DNA of 64,000 nucleotides. It comes from Argentina anserina. Taxonomy: Eukaryota > Streptophyta > Magnoliopsida > Rosales > Rosaceae. Shown here in pieces: positions 46,972 through 59,800 of this stretch. The translations under genes and the position numbers were made by a program. Under the pieces are notes generated by a model. The model did not search any database. It saw only the letters and a program-made list of their open reading frames with translations, and was not told the origin of the DNA. Every line of letters begins with the position of its first letter. Positions within the stretch are counted from its first letter, which is position 1. Where the stretch lies: positions 19,034,001 to 19,098,000 of the forward strand of contig NC_065877.1 of NCBI RefSeq assembly GCF_933775445.1, given 5' to 3'.

Positions 46972-48284
46972 GTGGTTTCTATCATGTACCTAATAAAGAT
47001 ATGATTCCTAATAATGGGATCAGGAAAGGCAGAAGGACGAACTGCGTACCTAAGGTAGCCTCCAGTCTCATTTAGAACAATGGAGAAAATTGAGGGAACA
47101 TGCTCTTCTTGAACACTTTCGATATGGCTGAATGTCTTCCCTGTCCAATTACCGCTGTTCCAGTAAGTTTGAGAACTATTCCATAGTAGCTGAAGACATG
47201 TTTCTTGCAGCAGAAAAGAAAAGGGACCAGGTGCTGGATGTTGTGGACTTCTCCAGGGAGTAAGACTAAGAATTTGCTTGGTAAGCTTGTTATATCCAAG
47301 TGTTGCACCAGGAAGCCAAGTATCGGTTGGATGATCGAAACTCTGCCATAGTACTGTAGATGCATCTCTAATGACAAAGTTGCCATCATCAAGAAGCATG
47401 GCTGTAGTACTATTTCTAGCCTGTGACATTGAATTTGTTGACATATTGCCATGGATGAGGGGTTGTTTAAGGTCAAATTTCCACTTTCAAGGAGCACAAA
47501 GAATGATGAAGTTGGATCAGTGATCGGTTGGTTTCTGTTTGCCACCTAAACAACTGTCCAGGTGGGTAGATTTTTGTACCAGATGCCGATGTAATAGTCT
47601 TGAGAGTTACCTGGTGTGAAGAAACCAAGTTCGAAAATGCCACCAGGAGAGGTGATCTTCTGGTCTCCACTGAGAGATTGGCTTGGTAACAGAATCTCAA
47701 TAGCCTTGAGAGTACAAAGAGTGTAACACAACGTGAGTAGCACAGACTGGAATATCAAGTGGTTTCTGATACTAGTTTTCATTGTGGTCTTATGAATGTA
47801 AGGAGTTTGATGTGTTTATAAGTAACTTGGTTTGCTATGGATCGATTCATAATTCCACATACAATTTATTGATATAACTCTCCCAACTACTTATCTAATT
47901 GTGTCATGACTGTTAGAAACGTTCAATTTCCACATTTATAGGATAAAATACATTTATACAAAAGAAATATTTATCATGATATTGTTTTTTTACTGTTTTA
48001 TCCATTTGTTAAATTATTATGTTTCAGATTTAGGAGGGATAAAAAAGGAAATAGCAGCTTGACAGTTCCATAAGGGTTGTTCCCTTAATTAATACCGATG
48101 ATACTGAATAACCCTATACATGAGGATGTAGAGTCTATTGGTGCATAACATATAGTCCCATCATATTGCATTAAAAAACTGAGGATAGGACATTGTTTGC
48201 TATTAATTAGTAGTTACATGCTTGTTATAATTGCACCCTGGAGATATCACCGGATGTAGTCTCCTGAAAATTGATGGTATTCAT

Positions 48285-49156
48285 GTACTCTCTGTAAGGT
48301 GTTGGAGGGATTGGTGTACACTTACTGACAGTTGAAAGTTGAAACTCCCTTCAGAAATTGAACAATCTGCCTCATTGTTGGACTATCAATCTGAATTCTG
48401 AATATCTCGTACACACCACAACTTCTCTTTTAGCAACTGCACCTGCAACTCCAATCGGACATTAATTTTCAAAGTACTCATCTAAGCAGTCTGTTTTTCT
48501 CCATCTCAGATATACTTCAATTAACACAGATTGGTGTGCTTATAGACATCAGAAATTGGTTTGATGGCTTCCAGAAACCATTCTGGCGCAAGATATGCTA
48601 CTGTTGCAACATTTACAAAAATGATATGGCAAAACCAATGTCTCCCAGTTTTGGGCTGTATTGTTCCTTTCACCAGTCTCATGTTTGTAACAACTCGTCT
48701 GTCCTTTCCGGGTACTGATGCGTCTGCGGACCATTTCCTTACCAGGGCAAGGTTTATGATTTAGAAACACCCTGCAAGTGTATCCAAGCAGTCCTTTTTT
48801 CTCTAATTTTGTGGCGGTGGTTGCTTAAGATTAAATAGATCCCCATTTTAAAACAGCCACTGATTGCCATAACCAAATGCAGTGCCTAATCAATTTTTTT
48901 AAGCATGCTAATCTACATTGGTCAATGTTATCAACAGACAACAGCCAAAGACTCAGAATCTGATAAGCAACACCAGGCATTTTACCCACACAACTGTTTC
49001 ATTGGGTACAATTTCATACCAGATGCCAATGTAATAGTCTACAAAGTCACCAGGTGCTAAGAAATCAAGTTCAAATACGGCCCCAGAGGCTTCCATGGCA
49101 ATGCAGAAAGAAAACACAGCAAAAGCGGCGGAACAAGCTGTGAGATCAACTTCCAC
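48285..49156 (-). pseudogene. second S-receptor-like kinase remnant, heavily deleted
   Basis: Read on the minus strand, pieces of an S-RLK appear in the right order but with large gaps. There is a B-lectin start (GAVFELDFLAPGDF, YYIGIWYEIVPNETVVWV) at about 49110-48990, then a PAN piece (NIDQCRLACLKK and FGYGNQWLF in a shifted frame) at about 48930-48800. Kinase fragments follow (KLGDIGFAI, then TVAYLAPEWFLEAIKP in another frame) at about 48690-48560, and a C-terminal piece (SPTMRQIVQFLKG) at about 48390-48340. Most of the gene is gone and the frames change. It sits next to the larger S-RLK pseudogene on the same strand, as expected for an old tandem duplicate. Confidence 0.75.
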
Positions 49157-50128
49157 GAACGGTTCTTTCTAGTTTCTACAGTTTTGGATCCATCAAGCAT
49201 GAAGGCCAACTTCACCTAATTCAAAATCTAATTCAGGCAGAAGAATGCAGTTCATAACCAGCAGTTACACTGGCTTTCATTATTGACTTTGTTAGCAGAT
49301 GATTAGACGGATTAATTATTACTATCAAATTCTTCAAAAACATGGTTGTTTGGTTCTCAAAGCTCAATCATTACATTTTGTTATTCAATATACAGCAAAA
49401 TTAAAACTTGGTATGCATTTTCATTGACAAAACAGATGTCTGTATCAACTTACACATCATCATAAAAGACATGTTCAACCCAACCCAACCTACTAACTGC
49501 ACCATTGATTGAACCTATACAGGAGGAAAGATTGTAAATTTATTCGTGTTTTCTGGGATCTTTAAACTATCAGTTGAATGAGCCTAACAGATAACTCAAT
49601 CATTAAAGAGCATCAATTGATTATTGAACGATTAGAAATAGATTCAAGGTTGAACAAAACAGAGATATACAAAAAATCGAAAAAATACCAAACAAATTCA
49701 TGGTTGAGAAATGGAAAGACCAAAAAACTGAATTGGAGAAAGAAGATGGATATATGGCATGAATCAGAAAGAACGTAGCGAAGAGTATTTTGAATTATGA
49801 TCACTTGAATTATCCATCACTCTTTGTAATACTTTCATCATCTCCATCCCATCCCACCATCAAAAATTCAAAACCGACCAAACCAAACTGAACCTCATGA
49901 ACTTAAAAAGAGACTGCAGAGCAGAACAGCAGATGCAAACCCCTTATATAGCCAACTGGTCCAAACCCTAGAGGTCACTTTGGTCATTTCATCTGCAATT
50001 CTTCTTCTTGTTTTTTCTTTTTCTTAATAAAAGAGTGCCCGGGAAGGAATTCACAAAAACGCTTTCTTTATAAAGAAGAAGAGGAATTCAAAAACAACTG
50101 AGAAATCTCAGATCAATTCTCAATTGCA
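49157..50128. other. intergenic region and 5' region of SWI2
   Basis: AT-rich with no supported coding frame. The last ~200 bases hold the likely core promoter and 5' UTR of the helicase gene. Confidence 0.5.
49944..50078 (+). promoter_or_regulatory. candidate core promoter of SWI2
   Basis: A TTATATAG box at 49944-49951 is followed by AAACCCTA (49963-49970), the plant telo-box often found in promoters of genes active in dividing cells. A second TATA-like TTTATAAAG lies at about 50067-50075. Which box is used, if either, cannot be decided without transcript start data. Confidence 0.35.
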
Positions 50129-53100
50129 ATGTCTCTCCGTGCCTTCAAAGAAAGCCTAAAACCCTGTCAGAACTCTTCTCTCCCGACGACCCAAGCACAG
50201 TCTTCGTCGTCAATACTCTCCCAAATCCCGTCACCCTCAGTCACTAGAAAGCCACCCAAATCGTCTCTGGCTCAGCAGCTCCTCAGGCTCCAGGACCCTC
50301 CCCCTCGCCCCACACCGCCGCCGCCGATAGAGAAGAAGCAAACCCAGGAGGAGGAGGAGGAAGAAGACGACGACCCAGAACCACTGCCATGTTCTGGGAC
50401 CAGTAAAGTTAGCAGCTTTCAGTTTGACAACACCGGACCCTATGAACCCTTGCTCTTGTCCTCCCCGGCTCAACTTCCTGTTGTTCAGGTATCCATATCA
50501 CAATCTTGACTATGTTTCAGTGTTTTCAGATATTTGTTGGGTGTGTGAATTTGGAATAAACAACTTTACTTTTCACTGTGTTTGGTAATGAATAACTGGT
50601 GTGATGGTACAACTTTACTTGGGTGCATAGTTGGAAGTTGATGTTGTGCCAAGGCTTTGATGATCATAGAATCCACAGTTATGTTTTGCTCTTGTACACA
50701 ACATTGTTGGTTAAAACACAGTTTAAACATTACTGTTTAGTCCCTAGGCAACAGCGTTCTTTCTCAATTGGAATGGTTGTTTGCAAGTTTTCAAGTAGGT
50801 GAAACAGAAAGGAAATAGAAATTTTGAGAACATTTTTACAAATTTACTTAAAACCTGGTTATTATATGGGGTGCAGCACTCCGTGGACAGACGGCTGAGT
50901 AACTAATATACCGAAATTGTTTGTAATTTGTCTTCTGTAATGTTGGATCTGTAGAAAGGCATTTTAAAGCAAATTCCTTTTCACGATGCAAGCAATGTGC
51001 CATTGTTATTTTAATATGATTTTGGGTCCTTGCACGAGATTTTGTCATACTTGGCAATTTCTATGAGTTTGTTTGGAGAAATATGTTTTGAAATGTCTTT
51101 ACAAACTTCTATAGGTGTTGCTTGTTTTTCTTTTCAGGTTCCTGCATCCATTAACTGCAGGTTGCTTCAACATCAGAGAGAGGGAGTAAAGTTTTTATAC
51201 AATTTATACAAGAACAACCATGGAGGGGTTCTTGGAGATGATATGTAAGTATTTCCTGCGTAAATAATATGTTATACTGCATTATAGTTGTGTCCTCCAG
51301 AAATTGTTTAAATGTTTCATTGTATTCTTAATATCAATCATGTTTGCATGATTAATTTGAGCATTACCTTCCTTTCAATGCTAGATAGATTTAGTCAAGT
51401 AATGGAATCAATAGTTTTGAAGAAATGGCTCCAATGGATTATACAATGCTTTGTCCAAAAGTTTTGACAGAGAACATCTTCTCATGGTGTTCCTCAAGAA
51501 CCTAAGACAGAATTAATAGGGAAACTCTCTCAATTGGGAATGAAAATGGGTGGTTTTAGTAGAACTTCTCTCCCAATATATGTATTGTGGGTAGTACATA
51601 ATGCATTTGTGTGTTATCTCTAGATGTTAACATTTGTCACCTTAAATTTGTAATGGAAAAGTTTCATATTTTCTCCTACTCTTTCAAAAGGGGACTAGGC
51701 AAAACAATTCAGACAATTGCCTTCTTAGCTGCTGTGTTTGGGAAAGATGGTGATCACATTGATTCCTCAATCTCGAAAAGAAGTGAAATAGCCAAACGAA
51801 ACCCTGTTCTCATAGTTTGTCCCAGTTCAGTTATTCACAATTGGGAGAGCGAATTCTCTAAGTGGTCTAACTTTAGTGTTGCTGTTTACCATGGTGCAAA
51901 TCGTGATTTGATTTTTGATAAACTGGAAGCTCGCAGAGTTGAGATACTTATCACAAGTTTTGACACATACAGAATTTGTGGCAGCCAGTTATCAGATGTT
52001 AATTGGGAGATTGTTGTTGTCGATGAGGCACACCGGCTTAAGAATGAAAAATCAAAGCTCTATCTAGCATGTCTTGAATTTAAAACCTTAAAACGAATTG
52101 GTCTCACTGGCACTATGATGCAGAACAAAATTATGGAATTGTTTAATCTCTTTGACTGGGTTGCACCTGGATCCTTAGGAACACGGGAGCATTTTCGGGA
52201 GTTTTATGATGAACCTCTCAAACATGGCCAAAGATCAACTGCTCCGGAAAGACTTGTCCGCATTGCTGATGAGCGGAAACAGCATTTAGTAACTGTTCTT
52301 AATAAATATATGTTGAGGAGGACTAAAGAGGAAACCATTGGTCATCTTATGATGGGGAAGGAAGATAATGTAGTCTTTTGTTCCATGAGTGAATTGCAAA
52401 AGCGGGTGTATAGGCGAATGTTACAGCTACCAGACATCCAATGCCTGATAAATAAGGACCTTCCATGTAGTTGTGGATCTCCTCTTACTCAAGTTGAGTG
52501 CTGCCATCGGATTGTACCAGATGGAAAAATTTGGCCATACCTTCACAGGGATAACCCTGATGGTTGTGATTCATGCCCCTTTTGTATCGTCCTTCCTTGC
52601 CTCGTCAAGCTCCAACAGGTAAATGAGTCACCAAAACTTAACCTATTAGTTTTCACTCTTTTATCAGGAACACATATTTCATTTTTAGAAGGGTTTTTGA
52701 TTTTGTAATTTTCATCATTAAAGCTGTGGTTTCAGGAGGAAGGGATTGGAAACAAAACTTTTGTCTTCTCATCAGTTAGGGGTCAACAGCTGTAAAGACA
52801 AGACTTACTAGATATCTTATGTCTTTGCTGAGTGAATAAAATATCTGGGAATAAAAAAATTACCTGAAAATATATGGTGTTTTCAGACTGAGTATATATA
52901 TTTCTCTGTTTTTTTTCCTGGTTTCCTAAACTCCTGATTTCCTTTTCCTTTTCTTCTTTTTGTATTGTCCTAGACTTTCTTTGTAGAAAGGCTTTTTTGT
53001 GCAGAACAGGTTAAGTTTTTCTGCACTTTTTTCTTGATAAAACTGTTAAGAACAATGAAAATGGGTTGTTCTCTGCTTTACTAGTTGTGACCTGAGGCAT

Positions 53101-55673
53101 ACTGTTACCAAATTTTTCTGTCACCTTGAGACATACATGAGTTATTTGGTGAGTTGCATATGTTTGCTGAGCTCGGGATTAGGCCATATAGTAGAAGCAT
53201 AAGAACCTTTATAGCAACTGCTTCCATGGAATACTTTAGGATGACTTTACGAGTGAGACAATGAGTTGCATCTATAGAGCATGCATTTTGTTTGTGGATT
53301 GATTGATCCTAACTATTCATAGTTTTCTGTCACAATGGTTTATAATTTTATGTTTGTGTTTGTGCATGTTTAGATAAGTAATCACTTGGAGCTTATCAAG
53401 CCTAATCCAAAGGATGACCCAGAAAAGCAAAAGAAAGATGCAGAGTTTGCCTCTGCTGTGTTTGGCCCAGATATTGATTTGGTGGGAGGCAACACTCAAA
53501 GCGAGAGTTTTATGGGCTTGAGTGATGTTAAAAAGTGTGGAAAAATGCGTGCACTTGAAAAGTTCATGTTCTCATGGATGGCACAGGGTGATAAAGTCCT
53601 TTTGTTCAGTTACTCTGTCAGGTGAATCTGGTCTCTTTACTCCATATTTATGTATTTTTAAATTTCCCAGCGCATACGTTTTTTTTTTCTTCAGGTTTGC
53701 CCTTTGGATCCTGCTAGTTGCTGAATTAAATTAACAGAATCACTTCTTCCAGGATGTTGGACATACTGGAAAAATTTCTTATACGCAAAGGTTTTTGCTT
53801 CTCAAGACTTGATGGTTCTACACCTACCAACTTGCGCCAGTCTCTTGTAGACAACTTTAATTCAAGTCCAAGCAAACAGGTATAACTTTAATCAAGTGTT
53901 GGAGAAGTCTATTTAAGTTTGCATTTGACGGGTATATATTGTTTTAGGTGTTCCTAATATCAACTCGAGCCGGTGGGCTTGGACTGAATCTTGTCAGTGC
54001 AAATCGCGTTGTCATATTTGATCCAAGCTGGAACCCTGCCCAAGACTTGCAGGCCCAGGACAGGTCATTTCGGTTTGGACAGAAACGGCATGTTGTGGTT
54101 TTCCGACTTCTTTCTGCCGGTTCCCTTGATGAACTTGTTTATTCACGTCAGGTATATAAACAGCAGCTATCAAACATTGCTGTTTCTGGAAAAATGGAGA
54201 ACAGATATTTTGAAGGTGTCCAGGTACAGAATACCATTGGCGTTTTTTTTAAATTTCTCATGGAAATTTTTTACTCGTATTCAACTCCTAAAATTTGGAT
54301 TTATCTCTCATACTTTGCAGGATTGCAAAGAGTTTCAAGGAGAACTTTTTGGAATTTGCAATTTATTTCGTGACCTTTCAGATAAGGTTTTTACGAGCGA
54401 AATATTTGAGTTGCATGGAAAGCAGGGACAAAAAGATGGGGACTCTCATAGTAGGGAACAAGGATCGACTAATTTTACTTGTGTAAAAGAAGTGGGTGTG
54501 ACATCTCCATCCATGTCTGAGACCACTGATACTGAGAAGGCTTTAGTGAGTCAACCTGCGCTCAAAGATGTGGGTCAGTATGATTTATGATTTGGATTTT
54601 GATTTTGTACTACTCTATGCATACGTTATCCTTCCTTTCTTTAGGATTTTGACATTGGCATATCTATATTTATCGGTGTACCTTGTGCTCATTTGTGGAG
54701 CAGAATTACTGTTATTTGGACAAAAGAGGGGATTTGTAGTCCATGTGGACTATGACAGGATTTATCAGTTACTCTTGAGAACATAGCCAAGTCAAGTCAT
54801 TTGTAAATCCTTACTCGCTTGGAAACAACCTAGTGTGATCTGACCCTAGGCGGGTGTGTTTGGGGGGGGGGGGGGGGGGGGGGGAGGGGGATGCAATGAA
54901 GCGTGGAGAAGAAAAGAAGAAGGCAAGAAAGAAACATACAATTGACCTTCTAATACACTTGAAAAGTCATTGGAACAGAAAAAATATATTAATCAGTCAC
55001 ACAAATAAAGAACGAAGAAAAATGAAACAGAGACTATTATTGGTCTCTCTCTTCTGTACGATCCTTAAACAATGATATGGGAAATAGTGAGTGAGTGATA
55101 AAGGCCATACTGAGTAATAAACAAATTGTGGGTTGCGAACTTTGGAGATGCTGGTTTTAGGGCTTCAGAATAATTTTCATATTGTGAGGTTCTTGAGATA
55201 AGTACTTGTTAAACTTATTATTTTCTTAATTGTTGTTATATCTTTCTACCGTCTGATTTATGTTTTGTTTAAATATATTATTTGTTTAAATTCAATTTTG
55301 TTCTGATTGCAACGTAAATGTTTTGTTTTCTTTAGGTGTTGTCTATGCACATCGTAATGAAGACATTGTAAATAATCGACCTGGAATGCTAGGGGAGATG
55401 GAAATAGTTAGTGCTTGTACAGTCAGCCTCAAAGAGCCTTGCACTGGTGTTGCTTGGACAAAACGACGAGAGGATACTGGTGGAAAGGAGAATATATCTG
55501 TATCCATGGATTGCAAAAGGATTCAGTTTAGTCTCCTTGCCAAGTACATGGATATGGGAGAGCTTGAATTTAGCAAGTGGGTAGTATCTGCTACTCCTCT
55601 GGAGAGGCAGAAAGTAATTCACGACTTTAAGAAGAGAAACAAGAAGAAACTTAACCGAGTAGATCCGTTATAA
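50129..55673 (+). CDS. SWI2: SNF2-family helicase SWITCH 2 (SWI2/CHR9-like, ERCC6L2-related)
   Basis: Eight coding exons with GT-AG borders and consistent phase: 50129-50488, 51138-51244, 51691-52618, 53374-53621, 53753-53879, 53948-54223, 54321-54573, 55336-55673. Together they give 2637 bases, 878 residues, with no stop. A Pro/Ser/Glu-rich N-terminus is followed by the SNF2 ATPase: Walker A DDMGLGKT split by intron 2 (Lys 160), DEAH at 267-270 and LTGTMMQNK. The helicase C-lobe has STRAGGLGLNL (from 595) and QDRSFRFGQKR (627-637). A Cys-rich insert (CSCGSP...CCHR...CDSCPFC) lies between the lobes. This fits Arabidopsis SWITCH 2, whose relatives act in chromatin remodelling and DNA repair in the nucleus; the precise role is inferred from the family. 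The start is the first in-frame ATG of exon 1. Confidence 0.92.
54862..54884. repeat. poly-G tract (23 G) in SWI2 intron 7
   Basis: An unbroken run of about 23 G followed by AGGGGG. Homopolymers of this length are easily mis-sized in sequencing, so its true length is uncertain. Confidence 0.8.
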
Positions 55674-56274
55674 TGTTGTGACTTGTGAGATTTTGGTAGT
55701 GTCATTAAATAATCCCAAAGTTGTAGTCTAATTGTTGAAGCATCATCTTTTTAAGGTGTGTTAATATTAACAGCAGAAGTCATTGTACAGTTCTGTATAG
55801 ATTGCACATTTTATGTTGCTTCCTTGTTTCAGCTGGGATTGGTGTTCTGAGTCTTGGTTGATTTGCATGCCAAAGGTTTGTACCAGATGTACCAGACAAT
55901 ATGACCCTATGTGCCAAGATTGATATTTGGTAAGTTATCAAGAACCTCCCTTTCTCATGATCTTCAATAAAGTTTCTCAGTAACTACAGTAATATCCTTT
56001 TCCCAAAAGTTGCAGTGTGGAGAAGTGAGAGAACAGAAAATTAAGTCAATAATCTTCCCCAACTCAACTCACTTGAGCTAATGAACATGAAAATTTCCCG
56101 AGTATGTTGAGGCGATGGCCATGGCACCGGGGCCTCGTCATCTTATGGGCTCTATGACAGCAGATTAAGATGAATTAAATGTATTTGTCAATTTCTCTCT
56201 TTAAATTGTAAGTGTTACACTGTCATTTAAGGTATAAACTAATAAGAAACTTGTGTGTATCACCCACAACTGGT

Positions 56275-56305
<31 letters not shown>

Positions 56306-56871
56306 TGGTAATTGATGAGATCAGTAAGGGGTATCTAATTACATTTTGAAAAAATTATTAATTGATTTATCATGTGTATTTCCTTTGTCTGCCGTTTTCA
56401 TCCCATGTTTTTTGTTGAAAAAAAAAGAAGAAGCCAAATTAGTGAAGTTATGGAATCATTTAACCTTTAAGAAGCATGAAAGCAAAGATAGTGATTGTAT
56501 ATGTAAACAAAAAAATAGATAGTGGAGTTCTTGTTCAACTTGGGTTTGGTAAAAACCAATTTCGTCTCGTTTTGGCTCATGCCATGGATCAAATTATAAT
56601 AGTATATTGGAGAAAAAGAAAATAGCCTTGGAGGTTGAGTCGAGGCACCAACCTTCCCTCAAACAAAGGCTTTCCCACAGTGTGACCTTCATAGAAAACC
56701 AAAGCACAGAGAGGTCAATTAGTCGCTCACCTTTCACTTTCCTGGTTTGATCGGCTTCTTCTAATTCAAGCAACCCTTCCCCCCCTCCTACCTCAAGCTC
56801 TCTCTACTCCCATGGGCTCCAATCCCCAACCAAGACTCCACATTCGCACTTGAATCTCGGGCTTTTTCGCC
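55674..56871. other. intergenic region between SWI2 and the FLY-type gene
   Basis: Contains the 3' UTR of SWI2, a (GA)n microsatellite at 56275-56302 and, close to 56872, a CT-rich leader (around 56740-56830) typical of a plant 5' UTR. No coding frame is supported. Confidence 0.55.
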
Positions 56872-59800
56872 ATGGGCACTCTCCGGATATTAGGGTTGTT
56901 GATCAAGCTGAGGTTTCTCTTCTGGTTGCTCTCTGCTGCTCTGCTGCTTTCTCCGCCGCCGGTGGCCGGCCTCCGACCGTTAAGGGAACGGGCTCGCTCC
57001 TGGGGCGATGAGGTCCCTTCGCTTTCCCACTTTCAGCTGCTTTGTTTGTGCTCTCTCCTGTTTTCATTCAATTGTATGAATTTAGGGTCAAGACTGTTAA
57101 TTGAGATGCTCTGTTTGTTGACTTTGGTGCTTGCATTTCAGATTATAATGACTATTAGCTTTGTATTTCCCTTGGCAGTGGTTCATCCTGTTTGTTAATT
57201 ACCAAATCACGATTATTGGAACTAGATGAAGTCTTAATAATCCTACTAAGCTACTTATTCTACTTTCTCTGCAGTGGCTTTTTGTGAGAAAAGATGAAAG
57301 TGAATTCGGACCATTTTCCGCGTGGAATATAACAGGAACTTATAGAGGTTTGCAACTTATGACCGTGTTTTCTTTTCATAAATCAATATATTCTATATGG
57401 TATTCTTGGAGTTGTGTATTTTAAAACTTATGCTGCTCGGGAATATGAAGTTGCAAAATTTAGCGGAGCTCTACCAGTGGCTATTATGGTTATAGTACCA
57501 CAATGGGCTCAACTGGCTCGAATAGTTAGATACTCTTAAGGCTATTTGGATAGTAGGATCTGAAAAAAGGTAAGTTTACTTTGGTTGAATAAATCATAAA
57601 AATATTAAATACCTATGTACTTAACAAATATACCAAATCTTCCAGTCATTCTTTCTGATATGTGGATCTGTTCCATTCAAAGCAATTTATTCATTGTTGG
57701 CATTATATCCTAGCCCAAATATAAACACTGAGTGCCTACATTTAGTAGTCTGAAAGTAAACTTTCAATTTAATATTGTGTCACTTGGCAGGTGTATGTAC
57801 TTTTAGTCTGATTAGATATATAAATTGGTGTGTGAGTTGCAGGGACTTGGAAGTTCCCTGATTCTGCAAATAGCTCATCCAGATTTCCGGAATTCAGGAA
57901 ATCCAGTGGCAGTTCTGTTATTGAATTAGTTAGCACACAAACAAAAATAACGGGCGTACATTATGTGCAGGTGAGCAGTTTGAACCTTAATGATAATCCT
58001 GACTGATACAAAAGTAAAATCCTGCATTTGTTAAAAACATCCGACTTTTGATTCCTTTAATATGCAACTCAAAGACAGTCAGACGTCAGACCAAAGTCCC
58101 CACTCTCAGCAGAGTAATAATGCACTTAAATTTTAGTCTTGCTTACAGGCAATCAAAGGAGTTTCAGTAGCAATAGAACATGTATACTGATGGCACAAAC
58201 CGAGGACCTCCTCCTGTACACTTTTATACATTTGCTCCATAAATTCAGCTGTCAAGTATTGTCCCTTTATCAGTAGCAGCTTGATTTAGTAATGCATGTC
58301 TATTGATTTGTGAGCTTTCTGTCGACTTCATTGCCTCATCTTAAGGAAATGAATTTTTTTTTAGGGTTAATTTAGATACATGCTCCAAGGCAGAGGCAAT
58401 TAGGATTGTTGGACAGTAGTTTTCTATATAACACATTCAGGTCCTTTTACAATTGTTTTCATTTATATTGTCCTAGCACTTTTCCTGTTGTTTTTTTTTG
58501 GTTGAGTTGTACAACTCATTCATATCAATTTCATTTTTTTTTAAATCTGGTTCACCATTTTTTATCTATGAAATATATAATTTAACGTAAGTTTCCCAAG
58601 TTATAATGATCATACTCCAATCAATTAGATGGAATTTTTTTATTTCTTCATTTTTATGACAATAGGGTGTGATTATCTTCCATGATGTGTTTGACAATGA
58701 TCACAATGTGGGGGGCGTCCAAATCAGAGTGGAAGGTGTATTTATATGGCCGTTTAGACAGCTTCGAATGGTAGCTAATAGGTGATTTTCCATACTTCAA
58801 AAAAGAAGAAGTTATTCTCCTTTTTGTTGATCTTATCAGTTTCGCCTAGTTTCCATTTAAGTATAGCTGATACTTATATGTGCCCTATCATTGTGCAGTG
58901 GAAAAGAGGGAGACTCAAACCAAGAGGAAGATTATTTTATGTCGAACCCATATCACATGGTATCATTTGTTTCTCATCTCATGTGTTATGGAGCGCAATA
59001 ATTATATGACTAACTGTTGTCTTAGTTTTGCATTTGTATCGCACATCTTATTTTTATTCATATCTTGATTTGCATACAGAGTGCCAGAAGGTGGCATTAG
59101 ACTGTACATACTTCTTCAATCTAAATTTGTAATAGTTCTATTTTAGGAGGTAGGTTAGGGTGCATGATAGAAAACATGCAATAGTTCAGAGGAACTGCTA
59201 CACTTTTTGCTCACACTTAAAGTTTAAATATCATAATCTTTTGAAAAACATAGCCGAGGTTTTTGGAGAACATTAGCTATCCAAAAAGGTGCTACAAATG
59301 AGTAATATTATATTTTATAATCCATCATCTGCTTTACTGTGCTGTTGCACAAATAGGTTTATGTTGGGTCATTCCAGGCATTTGTGATGTTCTTTCAAAA
59401 CATTAAACAATTTTTAGAAGGGGTTTGTTGACATGGAGGCACACATGCTGGCAACATTTGGTTTCATTAGATGGGGCAGAGAAGAGTTTTTAAGATTGAA
59501 TAAGAAGGGAAGAGGAGGTTTTATATGGAATAGAGTTTGGTTTCGGCATCTTTTATGGGCTTTGATTTTTGTAGTAGTTTAAAGATTGGTCTCTTTGTGG
59601 TGTTATGTTATTGTTAGGTTGTTGTCTACTACCTTATTTGGCTACCTTTTGTTTTTGTAACTTGAACTGCTTGAACTGTATTGTAATGAATTGGATTTAG
59701 ATATCATCTATACATATGGTTAAAAGTTTTATGTAGTATAAATAAATAATTAATTCACTTATGATGAACTAGGCACAATGTTTATTGATACAGCTTAATC

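Larger units (their letters stand above)
34447..47782 (-). pseudogene. G-type lectin S-receptor-like kinase pseudogene, split by hAT and Copia insertions
   Basis: S-RLKs are plasma-membrane receptor kinases with an extracellular B-lectin/S-locus-glycoprotein/PAN module. The minus strand, from ATG at 47782, shows a signal peptide, a B-lectin domain (YYIGIWYKNLPTWTVV, LLDDGNFVIRD, VLWQSFDHPTDTWLPG), an S-locus-glycoprotein region, a PAN domain, a membrane segment (VGVLAAIVTFFITVLVVV) and a kinase with IAVK, HCDIKPENILL, DFGLAKL and APE. The C-terminus with CIQDEEKDRPTMRQ ends at 34447. Without the insertions the gene is about 2.37 kb, intronless, about 790 codons, the usual size. Damage: W to stop after TWTVV (47543-47545), a 1-bp deletion near 47440, R to stop after VWYL (39373-39375), a Copia element at 39832-46971 and a hAT at 34630-38443. 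HCD instead of HRD is normal for this family. Confidence 0.92.

Noticed and set aside
49578..49778. Plus-strand 66-codon Lys-rich frame upstream of SWI2
   Set aside because: Low-complexity composition of an A-rich intergenic stretch, no family match.
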